Shown: positions 18,567 through 27,300 of the stretch, piece after piece | Numbering within the stretch: position 1 is the first letter of the stretch | How the letters are laid out: every line of letters begins with the position of its first letter | Source of the DNA: Bacillus xiapuensis | GTDB lineage: Bacteria > Bacillota > Bacilli > Bacillales > Domibacillaceae | Reading direction: 5' to 3' | NCBI RefSeq assembly: GCF_002797355.1 | Contig: NZ_KZ454940.1 | Coordinates: forward strand, 372,001 to 436,000 | DNA length: 64,000 nucleotides | The notes under the pieces: model-generated | Database searches by the model: none | What the model saw: the letters and a program-made list of their open reading frames with translations, nothing else | Told to the model about the DNA's origin: nothing | Position numbers and translations under genes: made by a program

Positions 18567-18974
18567 GTGGATAACGATTATCCCTATAGCCAAGAATCCC
18601 CAGAGAAACCGTTTGATGATGAGCGCCAGATTCCATTCATGCCCCAGGGTTTACCAATAGGGTTTCCGGGAGGGTGGCCTTCTCCAACCCAGCAGCCGGG
18701 AAGCGCACCACAGGCAGGAGGGCCGCCATTAGCAGCTCCTCCATCTTATCCGCCGCAAACGTCGCAAGCTGGCGGCTTTGCTGTAGACCCGGGAGCGATC
18801 CGGGGATGCTTGTACCGCTACACCTACGTTTGGCTTGATAACGGCCGCAGCTTCTGGTTCTATCCTACTTATTTAGGAAGAACCTCCATCGCCGGCTGGC
18901 GCTGGATGAATTTCCGCTGGGTCTACTACGGAACCGATTTGTGGAGAATCCGTTCCTTCCAATGCTACTCATAA
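18567..18974 (+). CDS. Pro/Gln-rich protein with conserved aromatic C-terminal domain, copy 2
   Basis: The 135-residue paralogue of the protein at 4771-5175. The N-terminus and linker differ, but QQPGSAPQAGG is shared and the C-terminal domain (FAVDPGAIRGCL, GRSFWFYPTYLGRTS, WVYYGTDLWRIRSFQC) is nearly the same. Start is GTG behind AAAGAGG. Function unknown. It opens duplicated block copy 2; its 3' flank also resembles the flank of copy 1 (CTGCGC...TAAC, AAGCCGGGG). Confidence 0.75.
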   Translation: MDNDYPYSQESPEKPFDDERQIPFMPQGLPIGFPGGWPSPTQQPGSAPQAGGPPLAAPPSYPPQTSQAGGFAVDPGAIRGCLYRYTYVWLDNGRSFWFYPTYLGRTSIAGWRWMNFRWVYYGTDLWRIRSFQCYS

Positions 18975-19286
18975 GAAAAATCCGCTCTTCTCCATCCTGC
19001 GCTTAACAAAGAAGCGACTGTCTTCTTTTTTAAGCCGGGGCTTCTCCTCTTTTCTTCTATCTCTATACGTGAACAGTCTTAACGTCAATACCGGCATGAG
19101 CATCTTTTGGGTACGTGTTCGAATTCGTTGTGTCATAGCATTGGACAAACATCATATGGAAGAGCCGGCTGTTGGATCTATTCTATTTAACAGGATTTTC
19201 ATCTCCCTATGTTTACATACATAATAAAGAGGGAATAAGCCTAGCTTAGAAGCCTATTTACATCATAAAGAGGAGGAAACAGGAAA
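18975..19286. other. Intergenic region before the antiporter
   Basis: About 310 bases. The first 70 are the homologous flank shared with copy 1. The rest should hold the antiporter promoter; I see no riboswitch-like fold or ORF that I can support. Confidence 0.4.
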
Positions 19287-20813
19287 ATGGGGATTGGGTC
19301 TATGTTGCCTTTGGCTGTCGCTTTAGTGATGGCCATTTTGACACGAAATGTCGTAGTGTCTTTGTTTTTTGGGGTGATGACAGGTGTATGGTTCCTGGCG
19401 GAAGGCTCTCTTTTTAAAGCTATACACCTCATGATTGGAGATTATTTCTTTGGCCAGCTGGGAGATCATTATAATGCCGGCGTCATCGTTTTGCTGATGG
19501 GCATCGGCGGCTTTGTCAGCCTGCTGGAGAAATCAGGCGGAGCTGCGGCCTTTGCCCGGCAGATGTCGCGCTTTCTGGGCAATAAACGCAAAGTTCAATT
19601 CGCGGCGTGGCTCAGTGGAATCGGCGTATTCTTTACTGATTCCGGCTCCCCTCTAATCGTCGGTCCCTTGTTTGAAAAGCTGGCGGATAAGGTGAAGATG
19701 TCGCGGGAAAAGCTTGCCTGGATACTGGATTCCACCGCTTCTCCTATGGCTATTCTCATCCCTTTTATCAGCTGGGGGGTGTATATTATCGGCTTAATCG
19801 GCAAAGAATTTTCCGCTCTCGGCCTGAAAGAATCGGAGCTGACTGCGTTTATGAAAGCGATTCCTTTCCAATTCTACGCCATTTCGGTCTTATTAATGGT
19901 GCCTTTACTAGCGCTGATCCGGTGTGATTTCGGCCCGATGAAGCGGGCGGAAGTGCGGGCGGAGCGTCTCGCGCAGCCACAGACAGCCAAAGCGACCACT
20001 TCCATTCAGTCTGCTGGCAGCGCCAAGCCCTTTTTTGTCTGGGTGCCGATTGTCGTCTTACTGGCGGTCATGACTGCTCTATTGGTTCCGCTCGGTTTTC
20101 CTTTTAAAGAAGTGGAAGGATTGTCATTCCTTGTTGCATTAACAGCGGGTTACCTATTCGCCAGTCTGGTTCTGGCCGCTTTCATGCTGCTGTATAAAAT
20201 AAAGAAAGCAAGCGAAATTTTGAATATGTATATCGCCGGCATGAAAAACATTGTCTCGATCGGAGTGACCCTCGTGCTGGCTTGGTCGCTCGGGGCAGTC
20301 ATTAAAGAATTGGAAGCCGCTTCATATCTTGTCGGGCTGATGGAAGGGAATGTGCCCGGATATCTCATTCCGGTGATGATCTTCCTGGTAGGAGCGGTCA
20401 TTTCTTTCTCCACCGGAAGCTCATGGGGAACCTTCGCTATCCTGCTGCCGCTGGCTATTCCGGCAGCAGTCGAGCTTGAGGTATCCGTGCCTGCTGCTAT
20501 TGCCGCAGTGCTGTCCGGCGGGCTGTTCGGCGACCATTGCTCGCCCATTTCTGATACGACCATTCTCTCTTCGACTGGAGCAGGCTGCGATTTAATCGAT
20601 CATGTGAAAACGCAAACACCGTATGCCTTAGTTAATGCCGCCGCCTCCGTGACCGCTTTTCTAATCGCCGGCATAACAGGAAGCGCGCTCGCTTTAGGGG
20701 CTGCTATTGCCGTGATGATCATTCTTGTGCTGGTATTCGATAAGCTCAGCCATCATTCCTTTCCGTTTCAGATGCCGCCAAAGCAGCATGAAGAAGCCAC
20801 ACTCAAAAAGTAG
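19287..20813 (+). CDS. NhaC-family Na+/H+ antiporter-type transporter
   Basis: The 508-residue protein is an integral membrane transporter with about 11 hydrophobic segments. NhaC-family features are the GVFFTDSGSPLIVGPLFEKL segment, ILDSTASPMAILIPFISWGV, and the C-terminal STGSSWGTFAILLPLAIP and GGLFGDHCSPISDTTILSSTGA. NhaC proteins exchange Na+ for H+ or a dicarboxylate pair; the substrate here is not proven. ATG at 19287 follows AGAGGAGGAAACAGGAAA. The collapsed second copy lies at 5176-5447. It meets a merR remnant head-on across a terminator. Confidence 0.9.
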   Translation: MGIGSMLPLAVALVMAILTRNVVVSLFFGVMTGVWFLAEGSLFKAIHLMIGDYFFGQLGDHYNAGVIVLLMGIGGFVSLLEKSGGAAAFARQMSRFLGNKRKVQFAAWLSGIGVFFTDSGSPLIVGPLFEKLADKVKMSREKLAWILDSTASPMAILIPFISWGVYIIGLIGKEFSALGLKESELTAFMKAIPFQFYAISVLLMVPLLALIRCDFGPMKRAEVRAERLAQPQTAKATTSIQSAGSAKPFFVWVPIVVLLAVMTALLVPLGFPFKEVEGLSFLVALTAGYLFASLVLAAFMLLYKIKKASEILNMYIAGMKNIVSIGVTLVLAWSLGAVIKELEAASYLVGLMEGNVPGYLIPVMIFLVGAVISFSTGSSWGTFAILLPLAIPAAVELEVSVPAAIAAVLSGGLFGDHCSPISDTTILSSTGAGCDLIDHVKTQTPYALVNAAASVTAFLIAGITGSALALGAAIAVMIILVLVFDKLSHHSFPFQMPPKQHEEATLKK

Positions 20814-20835
20814 CCCAAAGCCTTTCTTTCTGGCA

Positions 20836-20871
20836 GACAAAAACCGGCCTCGCTTGCGGCCGGCTTTCGTC
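20836..20871. terminator. Terminator of the antiporter gene, copy 2
   Basis: GACAAAAACCGGCC...GGCCGGCTTTCGTC hairpin, the diverged counterpart of the palindrome at 5448-5483. Confidence 0.8.
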
Positions 20872-20914
20872 TCTTAATAAGTTCTTCTAACACGCTATTT
20901 CCAAGAGGATGAGC

Positions 20915-21032
20915 CCTTCTGCAGATCTGCCATTGGGTCGGTGCATGCTTTCATCGCTTTTGAAAGCTGCTCTAAATACTGAGCATAGTCCGGGCTAAGC
21001 CTGCACATAGCCGGTATAAACACATCGTAATC
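20915..21032 (-). pseudogene. C-terminal fragment of a merR gene, copy 2
   Basis: The minus strand reads YDVFIPAMCRLSPDYAQYLE and continues QLSKAMKACTDPMADL, closely matching the last 40 residues of the MerR protein at 5517-6353. Everything upstream, including the DNA-binding domain, is missing. The homology breaks at about 21035. Confidence 0.85.
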
Positions 21033-21035
21033 ACC

Positions 21036-21276
21036 AAGGAAGCCAAGCTTTGATCGTCCGAAGAAAGAGTAAGAATACTCTGAAAATAGAAGATAAAAGC
21101 AAGCTCAGTGAAACTGTCTATCATGATCGTTCATTGATCACCTTTTTGCTTCCTGTATAGGGGCTCATTTTTTATCAAACGATGAAAGTTTTTAAAATAT
21201 TTAAACGTTTTTTGTGTAGAAATAAACATCCATAATTGTTATAATATGACTAGAATTAGTCAAAGGGGGTAAAATA
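21036..21276 (+). promoter_or_regulatory. Upstream region of comK-like gene with extended -10
   Basis: TATAAT at 21240-21245 is preceded by TG at 21237-21238 and lies 32 nt before the GTG start. Just upstream, 21186-21212 is a run of A and T blocks (AAAGTTTTTAAAATATTTAAACGTTTTTT) resembling the AT boxes to which ComK binds, which could mean self-activation. This last point is inference. Confidence 0.35.
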
Positions 21277-21777
21277 GTGGAGAAGATTGAGAAGTATAGC
21301 ATTTCTTCGAAAACGATGGCGCTTAGCGGAGTCTATCATCCAGATTACAACACGATTATCCATGATGAAGATGGTATGTATTGCACAAAGCAAACCGTGA
21401 AATCTATTTTGAACAATGCCTGCCTTGAAAGATACAGCACGTATGATGGAAGAATTGAAGCCTTGCGGTATTTTCTTCCATACTTTAAAAAAACACCCCT
21501 GATGATTTGCCCCTATGAGGGAATTTGCGCTTTCCCGCACATATCACCTAGAAGCCCCCTTTGCAGCTGGCTCGTTCCAAACCACATTCATCAAGTTCAC
21601 AAATTAGATAAGAAAAAAGTAAAAGTCGAGTTTAACAATGAAAGCTTTCTTCTTCTGAACTGCTCCTTCAAATCGATTAACAATCAAAGAGAACGTGCTG
21701 TCCACAGCATGAGCCATTTTTCCAGCCTGATCTCCCGCAAAATACAGAAAAATTATTTCTTTACCTATACGCATTAA
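21277..21777 (+). CDS. comK: ComK-family competence transcription factor
   Basis: ComK activates DNA-uptake genes in Bacillus. The 166-residue protein matches the ComK layout: an N-terminal YSISSKTMALSGV strand, a CLERYSTYDGRIEALRYF segment equivalent to SCRFFGSSYAGRK, and the core TPLMICPYEGICAFPHISPR followed by SPLCSWLVPNHI, equivalent to the KPPIMVDPS..FLFPT..CGWISHVHV core. GTG at 21277 follows AAAGGGGGT. It is shorter at the C-terminus than B. subtilis ComK (192 residues), so it may be regulated differently or belong to a divergent ComK subtype. It sits exactly where the merR homology of copy 2 stops. Confidence 0.8.
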   Translation: MEKIEKYSISSKTMALSGVYHPDYNTIIHDEDGMYCTKQTVKSILNNACLERYSTYDGRIEALRYFLPYFKKTPLMICPYEGICAFPHISPRSPLCSWLVPNHIHQVHKLDKKKVKVEFNNESFLLLNCSFKSINNQRERAVHSMSHFSSLISRKIQKNYFFTYTH

Positions 21778-21848
21778 TATTATTTCTTCTAAGCTCATAG
21801 GATAGCAATGTCGAACTTATACTCTTATATGCCAGGAGGGATGACAAG

Positions 21849-22145
21849 ATGGATAAATTTCTGCAATTTGACCGAATGATCACACCGACCATTATTAAAG
21901 TCCTGTTTTGGATTGGTGTCGCTTTATCCATTCTTTCCGGTCTCAGCATGATCATTACCGGAACAGGCCAATATGGCGGGGGTTTTGCCGTGCTGACAGG
22001 TCTGCTCACGATCGTCCTCGGTCCGCTGCTCGTACGAGTGTACTGCGAGTTGCTGATGGTGTTCTTCAAAATGCATGAATCCTTGAAGAACATAGAGGAA
22101 CGATTAGCTGCCGGCTCAAGGCCTTTTGACAATCGCCCATCCTAG
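21849..22145 (+). CDS. DUF4282 membrane protein
   Basis: The 98-residue protein starts MDKFLQFDRMITPTIIKVLF, followed by two transmembrane segments (about 13-37 and 43-70) and VRVYCELLMVFFKMHESLKN, the usual DUF4282 pattern. The function is unknown. ATG at 21849 follows CAGGAGGGATGACAAG. A strong terminator follows 19 bases after the stop. Confidence 0.85.
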   Translation: MDKFLQFDRMITPTIIKVLFWIGVALSILSGLSMIITGTGQYGGGFAVLTGLLTIVLGPLLVRVYCELLMVFFKMHESLKNIEERLAAGSRPFDNRPS

Positions 22146-22163
22146 TGTGAATGATTCTCCATG

Positions 22164-22206
22164 GAGTGCAGACAAAGTCTCGAATGGCTTTGTCTGCACT
22201 CTTTTT
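22164..22206 (+). terminator. Terminator of the DUF4282 gene
   Basis: GAGTGCAGACAAAG...CTTTGTCTGCACTC followed by TTTTT, a 14-bp perfect stem. Confidence 0.9.
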
Positions 22207-22509
22207 AGGAGGAAAAAACGAAAACGCTTGTCAGGCGATGTACACAAACTCGAATAGAGCATCCATTCATGAGGGAGTACGAGTGAGACAAGCAGCGGCC
22301 ATTATCGAGTTGGAGAAAACTTTCATGCGAGTGGTTGCCTTGTTTCCTCCCTTTGTTCTATATTTTCTGCAGCGCGATCACCTGAAGCATTATTTGCATT
22401 ACGGCTGTCCCATCTCCCCTCGCGCTTTTTTCTTCCATTGATATACAGCGCTTCCATCATCCCCAATTGGGCGATGCGCAACGTCATACCACTGAGTAAA
22501 AACAAAATG
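22207..22509. other. Rearranged non-coding stretch
   Basis: About 300 bases that have no counterpart in block copy 1. On the minus strand 22323-22514 reads a hydrophobic start (LLILFLLSGMTLRIAQLGMM) and a polar tail, without Shine-Dalgarno or family resemblance. I do not call it a gene. Confidence 0.35.
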
Positions 22510-22624
22510 AGCAACGGCCCGGCGGATCCGCCAGCCCTTGCCGCAACTTGCCTCTATTCATCAGCAGCGCGGCCCCTGCCGCACTTGCTAGCGCTCCTAT
22601 CAAGCAGCCCTTCTTCATAGCCAT
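22510..22624 (-). pseudogene. 5' fragment of the fibronectin/DUF3238-like gene, copy 2
   Basis: From the ATG at 22624 the minus strand reads MAMKKGCLIGALASAAGAAL and then LMNRGKLRQGLADPP, matching the first 40 residues of the protein at 6962-8248. Homology stops near 22510 and the frame then closes at a TGA. The Shine-Dalgarno and the divergent yuzL-like gene are kept. Confidence 0.85.
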
Positions 22625-22750
22625 CGCCTCACTTTCTTCCCTATCTATAACTCGATTCAAACTCGCTCACTCGCCCTTTCGCTTCTTTTCAGCCATGATA
22701 AACGAATACGCATTCCCAATAAGGAAGAAAATAAGAAGGGAGTTGATCAC

Positions 22751-22924
22751 ATGGGAAAACGCAAACAAGATCCATCCAAAGCCGGACTCGGTTCCCCGGA
22801 TGTCCGGGGACAAGGCACCGCCGCGGCCGAAATCGGTGAAGCCGCCGCTCCGTCTTCACGCAAGAAAAAAAAGAAAATAATACGGAAAGACCCCGCAGGC
22901 TTTGAACTGCCCTCTGTCAAGTAG
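22751..22924 (+). CDS. YuzL-like small basic protein, copy 2, with altered C-terminus
   Basis: The first 36 residues match the protein at 8385-8513 with a few changes (VRGQGTAAAEIGEAAAPSS). The A tract in the basic tail has eight A instead of seven, so the frame skips the native TAA and adds IIRKDPAGFELPSVK before a TAG inside IS3 sequence. The Shine-Dalgarno is GGGAGTTGATCAC, one base off copy 1. It may still be made as a 57-residue protein, or be a decaying copy. Confidence 0.6.
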   Translation: MGKRKQDPSKAGLGSPDVRGQGTAAAEIGEAAAPSSRKKKKKIIRKDPAGFELPSVK

Positions 22925-23045
22925 ACAGGGGAAATAATAAAAATGATTTAAGCAGCTTTAGCTCTCTATTCCATAGGACTAAGGCCGTTTAATCCTTTTT
23001 GAGCACTATCATGATTATAAAAATCGATGTATTCATAGAATAAGA
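22908..23045 (-). mobile_element. IS3-family remnant (transposase C-terminus and one end)
   Basis: The minus strand reads FYEYIDFYNHDSAQKGLNGL and SPME before a stop, the typical C-terminus of IS3/IS150-type OrfB transposases. The end TGCCCTCTGTCAAGTAGACAGGG looks like an IS3-group terminus. The rest of the element is gone. It interrupts the terminator of the yuzL-like copy 2. Confidence 0.75.
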
Positions 23046-23495
23046 CCTGTTAGTCATAAAAAAACTCCCCTCCATAAAAGGTAAGAGTGCTGTCCAACCT
23101 GCTATATCTTCGGCTTGTATATAAGTCTATGTTTTTCTGTAAGCAGCGTTAATCAGTTAGTTTGTCAGGGGGGTTGACTAGGAGATAGAACTTACCTAAT
23201 GTATTGTCTGCTTGCTGGAACATCCACCTTTTATCGTCCTCCATGATTAGCTTCCATAATAATTGACCATGAAAAAATGCAGATGTTTGCTTACCTTGTA
23301 TCAATTCATAAATAAGGGGGCAGGCGCATCCGAAAAGGGATCACATCCAGAGGAATCATTGTTGCTGAACACGAAGGAGTTATATACATTTCAAGTGAAG
23401 GTTGGGAACTTGAACAAGTAAAGACTGACAGTTATTTTATTGAAAGAGAAAAGGAAAAAGACTGAAACAGCAGTGAAGCATTTTATGATAAAAAA
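23046..23495. other. Gap with a small possible gene remnant
   Basis: No recognised gene. A plus-strand frame from about 23316 to 23465 reads RKGITSRGIIVAEHEGVIYI and SSEGWELEQVKTDSYFIER, which has sensible protein composition but no start codon with a Shine-Dalgarno. It may be the tail of a lost gene, since a terminator follows 31 bases later. Confidence 0.35.
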
Positions 23496-23535
23496 CTTAT
23501 TGGACATCCTCCATTACTTGAGGATGTCCAATAAG
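23496..23535. terminator. Hairpin next to the group II intron
   Basis: CTTATTGGACATCCTC-CATTACTT-GAGGATGTCCAATAAG, a perfect 16-bp stem that ends 9 bases before the 3' end of the intron. Confidence 0.75.
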
Positions 23536-23544
23536 TCCCTAAAA

Positions 23545-24289
23545 ATCGAGGAGGAGGTGACTAGACCTCTGCCCTCTCACACCACCGCACGTCCGGTTCC
23601 GTAAACGGCGATTCAGATTAAGTTTGATGCAATGAATGTATAACGGACATACTGACTTTCTAGCCCTTGATAATGCCAGTAGGTGTTATCAAGGATTTTG
23701 TATAGAACCGGGCTATAGCCCGAATCACTTTTCCATCGGGATCGGTTGCTATCTTGACGTGATGTCTTTTCCTCGCTTCTTCAACCGTTGCACCATTTGT
23801 TTGGCTAATCGAACTTTAGGATTCTTCTTTCGACAGATGGGCTGCAATTGATAAGTTCCATTAAGAATGGTCTATTTCATCATAGATAACGAACGCCTAG
23901 TATCCGTTCTTCTTCATCTGTTCGGTCCTTCCTCATCATTTCGAGTAGACAAGTGACTTCTAATGATTCAACTGTACATCTTCGAACAGGTTACCAAGGG
24001 AGCCTGGTGTATTCATCAGATCTCCTTAGGTAAGAGCGTACTCTTTCTTTCCATATCCGCACTATAATTCCCCATTGTCACTTTTGACAGTAAGAGCTTA
24101 TTTTTGCTTTGCAAACTCACTCAATAACAGCCACCCTTGTATGCAGTTTGTATTCCTTAAGACGGAGATTTTCCTCCGACTTCCTTCAGTTTCCGCGTCA
24201 CCACGGACACTCTTGTCATCAGCTTTCCCTGCTTCTGCCTTCGAGGTTCGGGACTCTCACCCTAAAGATTACACCATAGCCAGGTGCAC
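23545..24289 (-). mobile_element. ORF-less bacterial group II intron (class C type placement)
   Basis: On the minus strand the element starts GTGCACCTGGC at 24289 and shows the domain I opening of bacterial group II introns (GGTGTAATCTTTAGGGTGAG, AGTCCCGAACCTCGAAGG). It ends with a domain V/VI pattern (GGAACCGGACGTGCGGTGG, TGTGAGAGG, then GAGGTCTAGTCACCTC and CTCGAT at 23545). At 745 bases it has no room for a reverse transcriptase, and no maturase frame is seen, so mobility would need a protein from elsewhere. It sits directly behind the S-layer gene terminator in the same orientation. Confidence 0.8.
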
Positions 24290-24299
24290 CTAAAAAAAT

Positions 24300-24323
24300 A
24301 GAGAGCCGAATAATCGACTCTCT
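24300..24323 (-). terminator. S-layer gene terminator and intron target
   Basis: On the minus strand AGAGAGTCGATTATTCGGCTCTCT followed by ATTTTTTTA. The hairpin with its T tract ends the S-layer transcript and is also the 5' exon of the group II intron, whose first base is 24289. Confidence 0.85.
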
Positions 24324-24395
24324 ACCTACTAATTAACAAATATTCAATCCTTAATTACTTAGATGTTGTCTGAGTAACTAACGTTCGTTTGATTA

Positions 24396-27300
24396 TTATT
24401 TCACTAGTCCTGCTGCTGCTTTTGCTGCTTCTTCAGCTTTTGTTACTTCAGCCTTAACATCTTCCACAGTAGTAGCTTTCGCGTATGCTGCTTTTGCATC
24501 CGCTACTTTTTTAACTTCAGCTGCAACTTTAGTTTGTACAGCTTTTGCATCATTAACTGCTGTTTCTAAAGCTGCTTTATTTGGATCAGCAGGGTTAAGT
24601 GCTAAAGCAGCATCTAAAGCTTTTTGAGCTTCATCCACTTTAGTATCTGCTACTGTTTTAGAAGCATTAACTGCTGTTTCAGCAGCTTCAATTTTAGTTT
24701 TTGCATCTGCTTTTGCGTCTGCTAAAGCTTTTGCATCAGCATCTGCTGCTATTTTTGCTTCATAACGATTAATTTCTGTTTTTTGAGCTGCTAATTTAGC
24801 GAAATCTTCACCGAAATCTGCTTCTGCTGCACCTTTAGCTTTTGCATCATCTACTTTTGCTTCCGCATTTTTAACTTGTTCTTTTGCTGCAGTTAATTTC
24901 GCAGCATCGTCAATTGAGTCAGCTGCAGAGTAAGTCAATTTCGCTAATTCTTCTTTAGCTGCATCGATTGCAGTTGCTTTTCCTTGAATTGAGCTAGTAA
25001 TACCAGAATCAACGATAGAATCTGTTAATGTTACTTCTTTTGCTACTGCTTTGTTAGTGAATAAATCTTGAATTGCCATTACTGTGTTATCTTTACCTTC
25101 AGCAATCACATTCACTGTACCAGATTGAGAAGTATTTACTTCTTGGTCTAATACAACAATTAATTCTTTATTTTCTAGACCTTTGTCTTCTGTTCCACCT
25201 TCGTGGACACCATCCGTTACTTTACCTTCGACCTTAGTAGAGCCAACTTTCACTACGACATCATCTTTAATGTCACCAGCGATTTTAACATTTTCGTCAA
25301 ATGTTAATTTAATAGCTTTAGAAGCATTATCAGATGATTTAGCTTTCACATACTCAGCTTTTGTTAATGTTGGAGCTTTATCGTCAGCGAATTTTTTAGT
25401 AACTTTGTATACTTTTTCATCACTAGTTTGAACCACTTCACCGTCATCAGTCTTAATATTTTTTGAGAATTCAATTTGCTTCTCTTCATTATTAACTGAA
25501 TGTTTATCTGCTGGTAAAGTGATTTTAACTGTATCTTTATCTGAATCTGTAAACACAGCTACTGCTCCAGCATAGAACGAATCATTTAACGGTACACCAT
25601 CAATTTTGTAGTTAGCTAGGTCACGAGCTGAGTCAGCCATTTTTTCTCCATAATTGATTGTCACAACGTTTTTACCAGCAATTTTCTCAACTGTAGTAGC
25701 AGTATCTGCAGGCGTCAATGTCCCAGTCTCAGCTTTTGTTACTACCTTAGTTGTTACAGCTGCATTTTCATTATCGTCGATGTCTTTAACTGCACCTTTA
25801 CCAAATACAACTTCATACGTACCGCTTGGCTTAACTCCTTGAGCTAAGTCTAATTCAATTTTTAAACGTTTTTCATCTTCAGAATCAACAGCTACATTCT
25901 TGATTTTTTGCTCGACACCATCTTTAACAACTGTTACGGAGTCAGAAACTTTTACAATCTCTTCATTGAATACAACAACCAAATTATTTCCTTCAATAAA
26001 GTTAACTGCGTCCGCTTGTACAACTGGCGCTGAAGTGTCTTTCGCTAATGTAATATTACCAGAGTAGTTTGTTCCAAAAACGTTGTTTGTTCCTTTGAAA
26101 TCTTTCACTTCTACTGATAAAGATACACTTGATTCTTTAGATCCGTAAAGAGGATTTGATTTATCCGTTAGTGCATAGTCCTCGAAAGTAACTCGGTAAG
26201 TGTTTGGTTTTTTCTTATCAGTTACTTTATCAACTTTGTATTGTGACTCTGGGAATGTATAATTTCCTTTTTTAATTACAACATTAGCATCGCCAAATGA
26301 ATTTACTGCAGTGTTAAGTTTAATATCAAATGTTTTTGTACCTACTGAAGTAATAGACTCTACTGCTGGTTTAGAATTATCAGCTGTTACATTATATGAT
26401 GTGTTGATAATAGAAGTTTCATTACCTACTGCATCTTTCACGCCATATAATACTACGTTATGGCTGCCTTCTTTAGCTTGATCATTTGTTAAAGTATATT
26501 TAACTTCATATTTTCCAGCTTCAGATGAATCAACTGGGCCAGCTTCTGTAGCCTTACCATCAACTTTAATGTTTGCAATTTTTACAGGCTCATTAAATTT
26601 CAATGATAATTGGTTACCTTTTACTTTAGTTTCTGCTAAAGTTGGTAATTCTTTATCAACAAAGATTGTTGCAGTACCTTTATACTCTTGAACTTCTTTG
26701 TAGTCTTTCGTTAATAAACCTTTTGCGTTAACTCTGTAAGTTTCGTTATTTTTTAACTCGAAACCTTCTTTCAGTGTTAAAATAACTGTTTTACCGTCAA
26801 CTAGCTCTGCGGTGTAATTAGCTGTGGCTACCTCTTCAGTATCGTTGCCTTTATAGATTTTGTAGTTAGCTACTTTCTCAGCAGCGGCTTCGTTAAGCTC
26901 TTTGTTGAAAGTTAGCTTGATTTCTTTAGCATTAATTGCAACTGCGCTCTCAACTTTAGGTGTAGTGAAATCATAAGAAGCTTCTGCACCGTTTACGCTT
27001 ACTTTACCTTTTTTATTGTCAAGGCTTGGGATAGCAAGTTTGTAAGTAGCGCCTTTGTCGCCAGCTTTTACTTCGCTTGGAGCAACTTTGTCGCCGTCAA
27101 CTAACACTTTGAAGTTTTCTGCTTTTAAGCCTTCTTTTGCTTCTTTAAGCGTTACTTCTAATGTTTTGTCGTCCGCTACTTTCACAGCGGATGCTGCTGG
27201 GATTTCGTATAAGAAATCTTTCGCGCGGTACATGAATAATGCGAACTCGCCGCGAGTCACTTCTTGGTAAGGAGCGAAAGTTGTTTCTGTTTTCCCTTTT

